This document shows positions 32,621-42,907 of a stretch of 64,000 nucleotides of DNA, piece by piece. Every line of letters begins with the position of its first letter. Within the stretch, counting starts at the first letter, position 1. The DNA is from Paraburkholderia sabiae (GTDB lineage Bacteria > Pseudomonadota > Gammaproteobacteria > Burkholderiales > Burkholderiaceae), in the NCBI RefSeq assembly GCF_030412785.1, contig NZ_CP125295.1:1302001-1366000 (forward strand), in the 5' to 3' direction. The notes under the pieces are model-generated. The model was not told where the DNA came from. It worked only from the letters and a program-made list of their open reading frames with translations, and ran no database searches. The translations under genes were made by a program, and so were the position numbers.

Positions 32621-32882
32621 CGTCGTGCAGCGTTCGGGCGTCGCTCATGAGGTGACGTCCCGAGTCCGTGCCGGCCGTCGGGCACTCGCGGCATCCGGTC
32701 GCGCCGCGACTGAATGGCCGCTATCGATCGCCGCCTCCATGAAAGGGCGGCACGTCGTCACCGCCAACGCAGCGGTACCCGAAGCCCGTCAGCGCTTTTT
32801 GCGCCGCGCACGCGTCGTGCGTCGCTCCCATTTTCAACGGCGTCTGCCATGACGCCGGATTCACCGTCGTAGGACTGTATCG

Positions 32883-34034
32883 ATGTCGACCTGGTTACTT
32901 CCCGAGAATATTGCCGACGTGCTGCCGTCGGAGGCACGCAAGATCGAAGAACTGCGCCGTCGCCTGCTCGACCGTTTTCGCGCATACGGCTATGAGATGG
33001 TCATGCCGCCGCTGCTCGAATATCTGGAGTCGCTGCTGACGGGCGGAGGCAGCGACCTGAACCTGCGTACGTTCAAGCTCGTCGATCAGCTGTCGGGCCG
33101 CACGCTCGGCCTGCGCGCCGACATCACGCCGCAGGTCGCGCGTATCGATGCGCACTTGCTGAACCGTCAAGGCGTGACGCGTCTGTGCTATGCAGGCAAC
33201 GTGCTGCATACGCGTCCGCGCGGCCTGCACGCGACGCGCGAGCAGATCCAGATCGGCGCCGAAATTTACGGTCATGCCGGTCTCGAAGCGGATCTGGAAA
33301 TCCAGCAATTGATGCTCGACGCGCTGCATCTCGCGGGTCTCGGCCGCGTCCGTCTCGATCTGTGCCATGCAGCCGTGCTGGGCGCGTTGGTCGCCGGCGA
33401 GCCGGCCGCTGCGGCGCTCGGCGAATCGCTCTATGAAGCGCTCGCTGGCAAGGACGTGCCGCTGCTGAACGAACTAACGGCGAACCTCACGCCCGTCACG
33501 CGCGACGCGCTGCGCGCACTGCCCACGCTGTACGGCGATGCGACCGTGCTCGAAGAAGCGCGTGCGCGTCTGCCGAATGCGCCGGAAATCTCGCGCGCGC
33601 TCGACGACCTCGCGTTCCTCGCGCAACAGGTCGGCGGCGCGGAAGTGATGATCGATCTCGCCGATCTGCGCGGCTACGCGTATCACAGCGGCGTGATGTT
33701 CTCTGCGTACGTCGATGGCGTGCCGAACGCCGTCGCGCGCGGCGGCCGTTACGACAAGGTCGGCCAGGCGTATGGCCGCGCGCGTGCAGCGACGGGCTTC
33801 TCGCTCGATCTGCGCGAAGTCGCGCGCATCTCGCCGATCGAGGCGCGCAGCAGCGCGATTCTCGCGCCGTGGCAACACGACGACGCGTTGCGTACGAGCG
33901 TCGCTGCGTTGCGCGATGCAGGCGAAGTCGTGATCCAGGCGTTGCCGGGCCACGATCATGCACTCGACGAATTCGCGTGCGATCGCGTGCTGGTCGAGCG
34001 CAATGGAAAGTGGGTTGTCGAAGCGAAGTCGTGA
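32883..34034 (+). CDS. hisZ: ATP phosphoribosyltransferase regulatory subunit HisZ
   Basis: HisRS-like paralogue that lacks charging activity and instead activates the short form of HisG, the first enzyme of histidine synthesis. The 383-residue chain keeps class II motifs ([35 protein letters not shown]) but lacks the C-terminal anticodon-binding domain of HisS, which is the usual way to separate the two. Presence of hisZ predicts a short hisG elsewhere. Its place between hflC and purA is typical of betaproteobacteria. Confidence 0.95.
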   Translation: MSTWLLPENIADVLPSEARKIEELRRRLLDRFRAYGYEMVMPPLLEYLESLLTGGGSDLNLRTFKLVDQLSGRTLGLRADITPQVARIDAHLLNRQGVTRLCYAGNVLHTRPRGLHATREQIQIGAEIYGHAGLEADLEIQQLMLDALHLAGLGRVRLDLCHAAVLGALVAGEPAAAALGESLYEALAGKDVPLLNELTANLTPVTRDALRALPTLYGDATVLEEARARLPNAPEISRALDDLAFLAQQVGGAEVMIDLADLRGYAYHSGVMFSAYVDGVPNAVARGGRYDKVGQAYGRARAATGFSLDLREVARISPIEARSSAILAPWQHDDALRTSVAALRDAGEVVIQALPGHDHALDEFACDRVLVERNGKWVVEAKS

Positions 34035-34222
34035 ATGTGATGAATGCGCGCGGCGTCATGTGAAACGTGATGCCGCAACGATCGGAATGCCCGCCCGCCA
34101 TCGGCCGCTGCGACGGCCTTTGGACGATGCGGTTCATCCATGCCTTTGAGCGGAAAAGGAAAATTCGGGAAAATTCGGGGCCTCAGTCCGCGAAAAAATC
34201 CGGAACCTTCTCCGAACATAGG

Positions 34223-35602
<1,380 letters not shown>

Positions 35603-35608
35603 TGCAGC

Positions 35609-36193
35609 ATGATTCAGGGTGTACCGATGATTGAAATGAAAGACCCGCGCAACGACGAGCGCAACTTGTGGGTCGGCTGGGACGAATATCACCGGCTGAT
35701 CGAGATGCTTGCGCTTGGCGTGCATGAATCGGGCTGGAAGTTCGACAAGATCCTGTGTCTCGCGCGCGGCGGCCTGCGTGTCGGCGATCAGCTTTCGCGT
35801 ATCTACGACCTGCCGCTCGCGATCCTCGCGACCAGTTCGTATCGCGAAGCGGCGGGCACGGAGCAGGGCGAACTCGATATCGCGCAATACATCACGATGA
35901 CGCGCGGTGAGCTGTCGGGCAACGTGTTGCTGGTCGACGATCTCGTCGATTCGGGCGTGACGCTTGCGCGCGTGCAGCAGCATCTGAAGGAACGCTATCC
36001 GGCGATCACGGCGGTGCGTTCGGCTGTGCTGTGGTGGAAGGCGTGCTCGAAGGTGAAGCCGGACTATCACGTCCAGTATCTCGCGACGAACCCGTGGATC
36101 CATCAACCGTTCGAGGAATGGGACACGGTGCGTCCGCATAACCTGAGCGCGTGGATCAAGCGCGGCCAGGAGCGTTCGACGGACGCCAGCTAG
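35609..36193 (+). CDS. purine phosphoribosyltransferase (Gpt/Hpt-like)
   Basis: A 194-residue type I phosphoribosyltransferase. The PRPP-binding loop is VLLVDDLVDSGVTLA near residue 110 and the pyrophosphate-loop region is LCLARGGLRVGD. The DLPLAILATSSYR and NPWIHQPFEEWD segments fit xanthine/guanine-type salvage enzymes, which matches its purA neighbour, but substrate choice is not provable by eye. The start could also be the ATG at 35627, which has an AGGGTG upstream. The gene ends before a strong terminator. Confidence 0.85.
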   Translation: MIQGVPMIEMKDPRNDERNLWVGWDEYHRLIEMLALGVHESGWKFDKILCLARGGLRVGDQLSRIYDLPLAILATSSYREAAGTEQGELDIAQYITMTRGELSGNVLLVDDLVDSGVTLARVQQHLKERYPAITAVRSAVLWWKACSKVKPDYHVQYLATNPWIHQPFEEWDTVRPHNLSAWIKRGQERSTDAS

Positions 36194-36246
36194 TATCGAA
36201 CCGCCGTCGCGTCATTCGATAGGCGCGATTCGGGGGAAGATGAGAC

Positions 36247-36272
36247 GGAGCCTTGCGAGGCTCCTTTTTTTT
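36247..36272 (+). terminator. Rho-independent terminator after the phosphoribosyltransferase gene
   Basis: GGAGCCT/AGGCTCC 7-bp stem with loop TGCG, followed by eight Ts. It closes the purA unit. Confidence 0.88.
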
Positions 36273-36383
36273 ATGTCCGTTTCATCATGAAGATGAGGCG
36301 GCGCATGACCACGCAACGCGACGAGAAAAATTTGACAATGCCACCCTTGACACGCGCAAACGCAGGCCGGAACAAGGGTGCGA

Positions 36384-36392
36384 TGCTACACT
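36384..36392 (+). promoter_or_regulatory. extended -10 promoter candidate for kup
   Basis: TGCTACACT fits TG-N-TACACT; it is 120 bases upstream of the kup ATG, implying a long leader. No good -35 at 16-18 bases. Confidence 0.35.
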
Positions 36393-36512
36393 GGACTGCC
36401 GTTACGCGATCGCGTGGCGTGCGCACAACGGGTCGGATGGTGGGCTTTGACGCCACTATTCTTTAGAATAGCGTTCGTTTTTGCCGCTCAGGAACGGATT
36501 CTTTTCGCGTTT

Positions 36513-38399
36513 ATGACAGATAACCCACACGTCCCCAAGCAGCCGTTGCCATCGCTTGCAGTTGCTGCGATCGGCGTGGTTTTCGGGGATATCGGCACAA
36601 GCCCGCTGTACTCGCTGAAAGAAGCCTTCAGCCCCTCCCACGGTATCCCTCTCACCGAGAGCTCCATTCTCGGCGTCATCTCGCTGCTGTTCTGGGCCAT
36701 CATCGTGGTCGTCAGCATCAAGTACGTGATGTTCGTGATGCGCGCCGACAATAACGGCGAGGGCGGCGTGCTCGCGTTGATGGCGCTGTCGCTGCGTTCG
36801 TTCGACACGAAGAGCAAGGCGGCCGGCCTCCTGATGATGCTCGGCATCTTCGGCGCCTGCATGTTTTACGGTGATGCGGTGATCACACCGGCCATTTCGG
36901 TGATGTCGGCCGTCGAAGGTCTGGAGATTGCCGCACCCAAGCTCTCGCATCTGGTGCTGCCGCTCACGATGGTGATCCTCGTGCTGCTGTTCTGGATCCA
37001 GCGCCACGGGACGGCGATGGTCGGCCGGCTGTTCGGCCCGATCATGGTGCTGTGGTTCCTGACGCTCGCGGTGCTCGGCCTGTCGCACATCGTGCAGTCG
37101 CCGGAAGTCATCAAGGCGCTCAATCCGTACTACGCGGCGTCGTTCATGTCGGCGCATGTGTTGCAGGCTTACGTGGTGCTGGGTTCGGTGGTGCTGGTGC
37201 TGACGGGCGCGGAAGCGCTTTACGCCGACATGGGTCACTTCGGCGCGGCGCCCATTCGCTGCGCGTGGTACACGCTGGTGATGCCGTCGCTGGTGCTGAA
37301 CTACTTCGGCCAGGGCGCGCTCCTGATGCACGATCCGAAGGCGATCGAAAATCCGTTCTTCCTGCTCGCTCCCGACTGGGCGCTGCTGCCGCTCGTGGTG
37401 CTGTCGACGGTCGCTACCGTCATCGCATCGCAGGCGGTGATTTCGGGTGCGTACTCGCTGACGAGTCAGGCCATTCAGCTCGGGTATGTGCCGCGTATGA
37501 AGATCCTGCACACGTCGGAACTGGCGATCGGGCAGATCTACGTGCCCGTCGTCAACTGGATGCTGCTGTTCATCATTCTGTGCATCGTCGTCGCGTTCAA
37601 GAGTTCGGACAATCTGGCTGCGGCCTACGGTATTGCCGTGACGGCGACGATGGTGATTACGACGATTCTCGCCAGCGTCGTGATGGTGAAGGTGTGGAAC
37701 TGGAACAAGGGCGTGGTGGCGATGATCATCGGTGCGCTGTTGATCGTTGATCTGGGTTTCTTCGGCGCGAATCTGCTGAAGGTGGCGGAGGGCGGCTGGC
37801 TGCCGCTCTGTATCGGCGCGCTGCTGTTCTTCCTGCTGATGACGTGGTTCAAGGGGCGCATGATCGTGAAGGAGCGCACCGCGGCCGACGGTATTCCGCT
37901 GATGCCGTTCGTGCAGGGGCTGCTCGCGCATCCGCCTCATCGCGTGTCGGGCACGGCGATCTATCTCACGGGCAGCGCGACGCTGGTTCCAGTGAGCCTC
38001 TTGCATAACCTCAAGCACAACAAGGTGCTGCATGAGCGGACGATCTTTTTGACGTTCATCACGCGGGATATTCCTTATGTCGATGACAAGGATCGGCTGA
38101 CGGTGAAGGATGTCAGCGGTGGTCTGTTTCTCGTGAAGGCGGCTTATGGGTTCAACGAGACACCTGATGTGAAGGCCGTGCTCGAGCAGATCAGCGTGTC
38201 GCATGACATGTCGTTCGAGTTGATGGATACGTCGTTCTTTCTTGCACGAGAGACTGTCGTGCCGACGCAGTTGCCAGGCATGTCCGTGTGGCGCGAACGT
38301 GTGTTCGCGTGGATGCATCAGAATGCGGCTAAGCCGACGGATTTCTTTAGTATTCCGGCGAATCGGGTGGTGGAGTTGGGGACTAAGATCGAGATTTAG
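36513..38399 (+). CDS. kup: Kup potassium uptake transporter
   Basis: Proton-coupled low-affinity potassium importer of the inner membrane. The 628 residues begin with the family signature [19 protein letters not shown], contain [20 protein letters not shown] and about 12 transmembrane segments up to roughly residue 450, then a cytoplasmic C-terminal domain. The ATG at 36513 is preferred over an upstream in-frame ATG at 36378. It converges with tex across the inverted-repeat element at 38445-38990. Codon use drifts toward less GC-rich codons in its last 300 bases. Confidence 0.97.
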   Translation: MTDNPHVPKQPLPSLAVAAIGVVFGDIGTSPLYSLKEAFSPSHGIPLTESSILGVISLLFWAIIVVVSIKYVMFVMRADNNGEGGVLALMALSLRSFDTKSKAAGLLMMLGIFGACMFYGDAVITPAISVMSAVEGLEIAAPKLSHLVLPLTMVILVLLFWIQRHGTAMVGRLFGPIMVLWFLTLAVLGLSHIVQSPEVIKALNPYYAASFMSAHVLQAYVVLGSVVLVLTGAEALYADMGHFGAAPIRCAWYTLVMPSLVLNYFGQGALLMHDPKAIENPFFLLAPDWALLPLVVLSTVATVIASQAVISGAYSLTSQAIQLGYVPRMKILHTSELAIGQIYVPVVNWMLLFIILCIVVAFKSSDNLAAAYGIAVTATMVITTILASVVMVKVWNWNKGVVAMIIGALLIVDLGFFGANLLKVAEGGWLPLCIGALLFFLLMTWFKGRMIVKERTAADGIPLMPFVQGLLAHPPHRVSGTAIYLTGSATLVPVSLLHNLKHNKVLHERTIFLTFITRDIPYVDDKDRLTVKDVSGGLFLVKAAYGFNETPDVKAVLEQISVSHDMSFELMDTSFFLARETVVPTQLPGMSVWRERVFAWMHQNAAKPTDFFSIPANRVVELGTKIEI

Positions 38400-38444
38400 T
38401 GGGGTTTTTGTCTGCGACGTTAGTCGCCATTCTTTGCTTTTGGT

Positions 38445-38670
38445 TTTTGTCGCTGGCGTCCGCGATTTCGTATCGGTAGTTCACGCGTTGCCCCTGTGCG
38501 GGGCGGCACCTACTTTTCTTTGCAGCGGCAAAGAAAAGTAGGCAAAAGAAAGCCGCTTTTGTACCTCCGGTGGCTGCCAGGATACCGCTTCGGCACAGGT
38601 TCTCTGAGCTGTCGCGCAGCAACGTCCGCACCCTGTGGAAAGCTCGCAGTCAACCGCGCACGCCGCGAAA
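38445..38670 (+). repeat. left copy of a large inverted repeat
   Basis: Inside it, bases 38485-38558 match the reverse complement of 38876-38949 at 73 of 74 positions. Beyond that core both flanks stay clearly similar to the right copy (roughly 75-85% by eye) outwards to about 38445 and inwards to about 38670. It contains its own perfect hairpin, CCTACTTTTCTTTGC/GCAAAGAAAAGTAGG, at 38509-38542. Confidence 0.85.
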
Positions 38671-38765
38671 CCCCACACATAGTCTGGAGCACATACCGCC
38701 GCAATCAAACCCACGGCAAACACACAAGAACAAGCCGACCGAATGTGCCCCAAGTGGATGTCATC

Positions 38766-38990
38766 TTTCGCGCCGCGCGTGGTTGACTGCGGGCTTTCTA
38801 CGGAGTGTTGCGTTGCTGAGCGATCGCTCAAAGAATCTGCGCCGTAGCGGTATCCGGGCAGGCACCGGAGGTTTGAAGCGGCTTTCTTTTGCCTACTTTT
38901 CTTTGCCGCTGCAAAGAAAAGTAGGTGCCGCCCCGCACAGGGGCGACGCAAGAAGCACGGATACGAATTCGCGGATGCCAGCGCAAGAAT
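38766..38990 (-). repeat. right copy of a large inverted repeat
   Basis: Reverse-complement partner of the left copy, with the near-identical core at 38876-38949 and the matching 15-bp hairpin at 38892-38925 (loop CGCT). Orientation is opposite to the left copy, so the pair forms one large imperfect palindrome of about 545 bases. Confidence 0.85.
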
Positions 38991-39026
38991 CGCTACCACC
39001 ACTCAACGCCTGCGCAGCAAAAAAAC

Positions 39027-41363
39027 TTAACGCTTCAATTTAGCAAACGCAGCCGCCATAGCATTAACAGGCTCCGGGCCCCGCGAGCGCTGCTGCTGCG
39101 CGCGAGCAGCACCACCACCCGAAGAACGCCCACCACCAGACCGCTCCTGCGTCCGTGCAGGCGCTGCCGCAGCAAACTCATCATCCATCCGCATGGTCAA
39201 CGCGATCCGTTGACGCTTGACGTCAACCTCAAGCACCTTAACCTTGACGATCTGCCCGGCCTTCACGACTTCGTGCGGATCCTTGATGAACTTGGTCGAC
39301 ATCGCCGACACGTGCACGAGCCCATCCTGATGGACGCCGATATCGATGAACGCGCCGAACGCGGCCACATTCGTCACGACGCCTTCGAGCACCATCCCAG
39401 GCGAAAGATCGGAAATCTTCTCGACGCCTTCGCGGAACGTCACCGTCTTGAACTCAGGACGCGGATCGCGGCCCGGCTTCTCGAGTTCGGAGAGAATGTC
39501 GCGCACGGTCGGCAGACCGAAACGATCGTCGACGAACTCGGCAGGCGAGAGCCGCGACAACGCATCGCGATTACCCAGCACTTCGCCGACGTTCTTCGCG
39601 ATCTTCGCGAGCATCCGCTCGACGACGGGATACGCTTCCGGGTGCACCGACGAACGATCGAGCGGATTCTCGCCGCCGTTGATCCGCAAGAAGCCCGCAG
39701 CCTGTTCGAAGGTCTTGTCGCCGAGACGCGGCACCTTGCGCAGATGCTCGCGCGTCGAGAACGGACCGTTTGCATCGCGATAATCGACGATGTTGCGCGC
39801 GAGCGTCGCGTTCAAACCGGACACGCGCGCAAGCAGCGCGACGGACGCCGTGTTCGCATCCACGCCGACGGCGTTCACGCAGTCTTCGACGACGGCATCG
39901 AGCGAACGCGCCAGTTCGCGCTGGTTCACGTCGTGCTGATACTGGCCGACGCCGATCGCCTTCGGCTCGATCTTCACCAGTTCGGCGAGCGGATCCTGCA
40001 GACGACGCGCAATCGACACCGCGCCGCGCAGCGACACATCCAGTTCCGGGAACTCCTTCGCAGCGAGTTCCGACGCCGAATACACCGATGCACCGGCTTC
40101 CGACACGACGATCTTCTGCAGCTTCAGTTCCGGATGCTTCGCGATCAGTTCGCTCGCGAGCTTGTCCGTTTCGCGCGATGCCGTGCCATTACCGATGCTC
40201 ACCAGTTCCGCCTGCGTCTGCGCGGCAATGCGCGCGAGCTTCGCGAGCGAGCCGTCCCAGTCGCGGCGCGGCTCGTGCGGGTAGATCGTGTCGGTGGCAA
40301 GCAGCTTGCCCGTGCGATCGACGACGGCGACCTTCACACCCGTACGCAGGCCCGGATCGAGACCGATCACGGCCTTCGGACCAGCCGGCGCGGCGAGCAG
40401 CAGATCCTTCAGGTTACGTGCGAACACGCGGATCGCTTCGCTTTCGGCTTCTTCGCGCAGATTCGTGAGCAGCTCGTTTTCGATGTGCGGCTGCACCTTC
40501 ACGCGCCAGCACCAGCGGCACACGTCGGAGAGCCATTTGTCGGCGGGGCGGCCCTGGTTCGCGATGCCGAAGTGGCGCGCGATCATCGCTTCGCCGGGAT
40601 GCGGCACCTGCGCGTCGAGTTCTTCGCCGAGGCCGAGCTTGATCATCAGCACGCCAGCATTACGGCCGCGGAAGAGCGCGAGCGCGCGATGCGACGGCAC
40701 CGTGCGGATCGTTTCCGAGTAGTCGTAGTAGTCGCGGAATTTCTCGCCTTCTTCGCGTTCCTTGCCTTCGACCACCGTCGACGTCAAGACGCCCTGGTTG
40801 AACAGATAGTCGCGCAGCTTGCCGAGCACTTCGGCCGTTTCGCCGAACTGCTCCGAGAGAATGTCGCGCGCGCCGTCGAGCGCGGCCTTGATGTCCGCGA
40901 CGCCTTTCTCGGCATCGACGTATTGCGCGGCTTCCGTCTGCGGATCGAGCAGCGGATTCGCGAGGAGCGCATCGGCGAGCGGCTGCAGGCCGGCTTCGCG
41001 GGCGATCTGCGCGCGCGTGCGGCGCTTCGGCTTGTACGGCAGATAGAGGTCTTCGAGCACCTGCTTGCTGTCGGCGCCTTCGATCGCGGTGCGCAGTTCG
41101 TCGGTGAGCTTGCCCTGTTCGTCGATGCTCGCGATGATCGCGGCGCGCCGGTCTTCGAGTTCGCGCAGATAAAGCAGGCGTTCTTCGAGCGTACGCAGTT
41201 GCGTGTCGTCGAGATTGCCGGTGACTTCCTTCCGGTACCGGGCGATAAACGGGACAGTCGATCCTTCATCGAGTAATTGCACCGCGGCCGCGACCTGGCG
41301 CGGCTGGACGGTGAGTTCGGTGGCGATGCGCTGTACGATTTTGAGTGCTACGGTGTCCGTCAT
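39027..41363 (-). CDS. tex: Tex family RNA-binding transcriptional accessory protein
   Basis: A 778-residue cytoplasmic nucleic-acid-binding protein related to eukaryotic Spt6. The N-terminal Tex helix-turn-helix region, the YqgF/RNase H-like domain ([16 protein letters not shown]), the helix-hairpin-helix part ([19 protein letters not shown]) and a C-terminal S1 domain ([29 protein letters not shown]) occur in the normal order. A Gly/Ser/Arg-rich tail follows the S1 domain. The ATG at 41363 ([13 protein letters not shown]) is preferred over an upstream one. It diverges from the secreted-protein gene at 41527. Confidence 0.96.
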   Translation of the reverse strand: MTDTVALKIVQRIATELTVQPRQVAAAVQLLDEGSTVPFIARYRKEVTGNLDDTQLRTLEERLLYLRELEDRRAAIIASIDEQGKLTDELRTAIEGADSKQVLEDLYLPYKPKRRTRAQIAREAGLQPLADALLANPLLDPQTEAAQYVDAEKGVADIKAALDGARDILSEQFGETAEVLGKLRDYLFNQGVLTSTVVEGKEREEGEKFRDYYDYSETIRTVPSHRALALFRGRNAGVLMIKLGLGEELDAQVPHPGEAMIARHFGIANQGRPADKWLSDVCRWCWRVKVQPHIENELLTNLREEAESEAIRVFARNLKDLLLAAPAGPKAVIGLDPGLRTGVKVAVVDRTGKLLATDTIYPHEPRRDWDGSLAKLARIAAQTQAELVSIGNGTASRETDKLASELIAKHPELKLQKIVVSEAGASVYSASELAAKEFPELDVSLRGAVSIARRLQDPLAELVKIEPKAIGVGQYQHDVNQRELARSLDAVVEDCVNAVGVDANTASVALLARVSGLNATLARNIVDYRDANGPFSTREHLRKVPRLGDKTFEQAAGFLRINGGENPLDRSSVHPEAYPVVERMLAKIAKNVGEVLGNRDALSRLSPAEFVDDRFGLPTVRDILSELEKPGRDPRPEFKTVTFREGVEKISDLSPGMVLEGVVTNVAAFGAFIDIGVHQDGLVHVSAMSTKFIKDPHEVVKAGQIVKVKVLEVDVKRQRIALTMRMDDEFAAAAPARTQERSGGGRSSGGGAARAQQQRSRGPEPVNAMAAAFAKLKR

Positions 41364-41510
41364 AGGGTCTTGATGTTCCTGCCGGATTCGACTGTGGCCG
41401 CGCGGCGCGAGAGGCGTGGCGGCCGGGTTGCTGAAAAAGGCGCGCAAGCGCATGAAAGCTCGTTGAAGCGGGGCATTTTGCCATAAATGAACGAGCGCTC
41501 AACCGCGGGG

Positions 41511-41519
41511 TGATAGAAT
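41511..41519 (+). promoter_or_regulatory. extended -10 promoter immediately before the 335-aa secreted protein gene
   Basis: TGATAGAAT fits the extended -10 form; only seven bases separate it from the ATG at 41527, so the transcript would be leaderless or nearly so. There is no Shine-Dalgarno in between. Confidence 0.4.
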
Positions 41520-41526
41520 TTCAGGC

Positions 41527-42534
41527 ATGTTCCGTTGCCCATCTACGACGTTGCCGACCTCCCGCATTTCGCCCGGATCCTCGCTTCGATCCACGCTTGC
41601 ATCGCCCGTTTCCAGGGCGCCCGTTGCTTTCGTCGCCTTCGGGTTTGCCGCGTCCATCCGACGTGTCGCGCTTGCCGCTTCGCTCGCGTTTGTCGCCAGC
41701 GCGGCCTTTGCACCGGTGATGGCGGATGCGCAGGAGAGCGCGATGGGCGCATCGTCGGCGGTGGCGGCTTCGGGTTTGCTGGCTTCTGGCGTGCCGGCAG
41801 CGGATGCGCCTGCCGCGAACGATTTCGACGTGCGCCAGAAGGCGCTCGATGCCCGCACGGCCGACAACAACTATCGTTACGCCGTCGCCCAGCACAACTG
41901 TTATAGCAAGTTTTTCGTCAATCATTGTCTGAATTCGGCGCGTGACGACATGCGCGTCGTGGCAGCCGACATCCGCAAGGAGCAGCTTGCCCTCGACGAC
42001 GAAAAGCGCGTCGAGCACGCGCGTCAACGTGACGAGCAGGCGGCCGTCAAGCGCGCGCAGAACGAGGCGGAAGCGCCCGCGCGCGAAGCGCAGGACACGC
42101 GTAATGCGCAGGCGTACGAGGACAAGCAGCGTCAGCATCAGTTGAACCAGGCGCAGCGTGATTCGGAAGCGCCGCAGCGCGCGGCGAACGAGCAGGCGTA
42201 TCAGCAGAAGCAGCAACAGCACGCCATCGATCAGGCGCAGCGCGGCATCTCGCCGTCGCAGGCCGCCGCGAACCAGAAGGCGTACGACGCGAAGCAGGCC
42301 GACTTCCAGCGCAAGCTCGACGAGGCACATCGTCAGGCTGCACAGAAGGCTCAGGAGCGCGTCGAGAAGCAGCAGCGCTACGAGCAGAAGCAGACGGAAG
42401 CGACGCAGCACAAGGCGGATGTCACCGAGCGTCAGAAGCAGGCGGCCGAGAAGGCCAAACAGAAGCAGGAAGAGCAGGCGAAGCAGCAACAGCAGCTCGA
42501 ACAGCAACAGAAGCAGCAACAACAGCAGCAGTAA
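41527..42534 (+). CDS. secreted Gln/Ala-rich coiled-coil protein with 28-residue repeats
   Basis: Unrecognised 335-residue protein. A signal sequence is visible at about 45-68 (RRVALAASLAFVASAAFAP then ADA before Gln), after an unusually long 44-residue N-terminus with no usable internal start codon. Two cysteines in HNCYSKFFVNHC (125 and 134) could form a disulfide. From about 150 to the end it is charged and Gln-rich helix. Three repeats with a spacing of exactly 28 residues begin NAQAYEDKQ (193), NEQAYQQKQ (221) and NQKAYDAKQ (249). The tail is nearly pure Gln. A TolA-like periplasmic spacer is one guess; no function is claimed. Confidence 0.75.
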   Translation: MFRCPSTTLPTSRISPGSSLRSTLASPVSRAPVAFVAFGFAASIRRVALAASLAFVASAAFAPVMADAQESAMGASSAVAASGLLASGVPAADAPAANDFDVRQKALDARTADNNYRYAVAQHNCYSKFFVNHCLNSARDDMRVVAADIRKEQLALDDEKRVEHARQRDEQAAVKRAQNEAEAPAREAQDTRNAQAYEDKQRQHQLNQAQRDSEAPQRAANEQAYQQKQQQHAIDQAQRGISPSQAAANQKAYDAKQADFQRKLDEAHRQAAQKAQERVEKQQRYEQKQTEATQHKADVTERQKQAAEKAKQKQEEQAKQQQQLEQQQKQQQQQQ

Positions 42535-42652
42535 GCAGCAGCAATAAACCGCATCAGTCAGCAACAGACGTAACGCGTTTCAGGCCGGACAGCAACCTCG
42601 AGCGGAGCGACCGCGCAGCGCGGCCTTCGCCATTTCGAAAGAGGAGGCGAGC

Positions 42653-42871
42653 ATGCGCGACCATCATCGCGTCATCAACGCGGACACACTGCGCGACCGC
42701 ATTCTGCAACTCGAGTCGGAGCACAGCGACCTCGACCGGTTGATCGACAGAATGTCCGAGGAACCCGGCATCGACGACCTCGAGATACAGCGCCTGAAAA
42801 AGCGCAAACTCAAGGTCAAGGACACCATCATCTTGCTGCAATTGCAGCTTGAACCGGAAGCACGCAGCTGA
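42653..42871 (+). CDS. DUF465 (YdcH-like) small coiled-coil protein
   Basis: A 72-residue, highly charged helical protein with LESEHSDLDRLIDRM and LKKRKLKVKDTIILLQL, the pattern of the DUF465/YdcH family. Function unknown; two-helix coiled coil. A GAAAGAGGAGGCGAGC ribosome-binding region lies just before the ATG. It sits between the secreted protein gene and the helicase gene on the same strand. Confidence 0.85.
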   Translation: MRDHHRVINADTLRDRILQLESEHSDLDRLIDRMSEEPGIDDLEIQRLKKRKLKVKDTIILLQLQLEPEARS

Positions 42872-42907
42872 CAGCGCGGCCAGGCAGGCGCCGGCCCCGT
42901 TCAGTGT

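Larger units (their letters stand above)
36194..36512. other. 319-base gap before kup
   Basis: Holds the terminator at 36247-36272, an extended -10 candidate TGCTACACT (36384-36392) and a small palindrome CTATTCT-TT-AGAATAG (36456-36471) close to the kup start. Nothing else is recognised, and no gene is supported. Confidence 0.55.
38400..39026. other. 627-base intergenic region between convergent kup and tex
   Basis: Non-coding apart from the inverted-repeat element. It consists of two inverted copies of one repeat (about 38445-38670 and 38766-38990) separated by a roughly 95-base centre that itself shows weaker inverted similarity. Short reading frames inside show no protein-like sequence. 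Confidence 0.75.

Noticed and set aside
36194..36512. c-di-AMP or other potassium-sensing riboswitch in front of kup
   Set aside because: I looked for the conserved helices and purine-rich cores of known potassium-related riboswitches and could not recognise them; only a short palindrome is present.
36456..38318. Long minus-strand reading frame opposite kup
   Set aside because: Rich in His/Arg/Gln from the antisense of membrane-protein codons; kup is certain on the other strand.
38445..38990. Insertion sequence or CRISPR array
   Set aside because: There is no transposase reading frame between the repeats and only two copies, in inverted orientation, so neither an IS nor a CRISPR array fits.
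38570..39043. Small frames inside the kup-tex inverted repeat
   Set aside because: No ribosome-binding site, no signal or family pattern, and they run through repeated non-coding sequence.
38925..41276. 783-codon plus-strand reading frame opposite tex
   Set aside because: Arg/His/Asp-rich shadow of tex, starting inside the inverted-repeat element; no recognisable domain.
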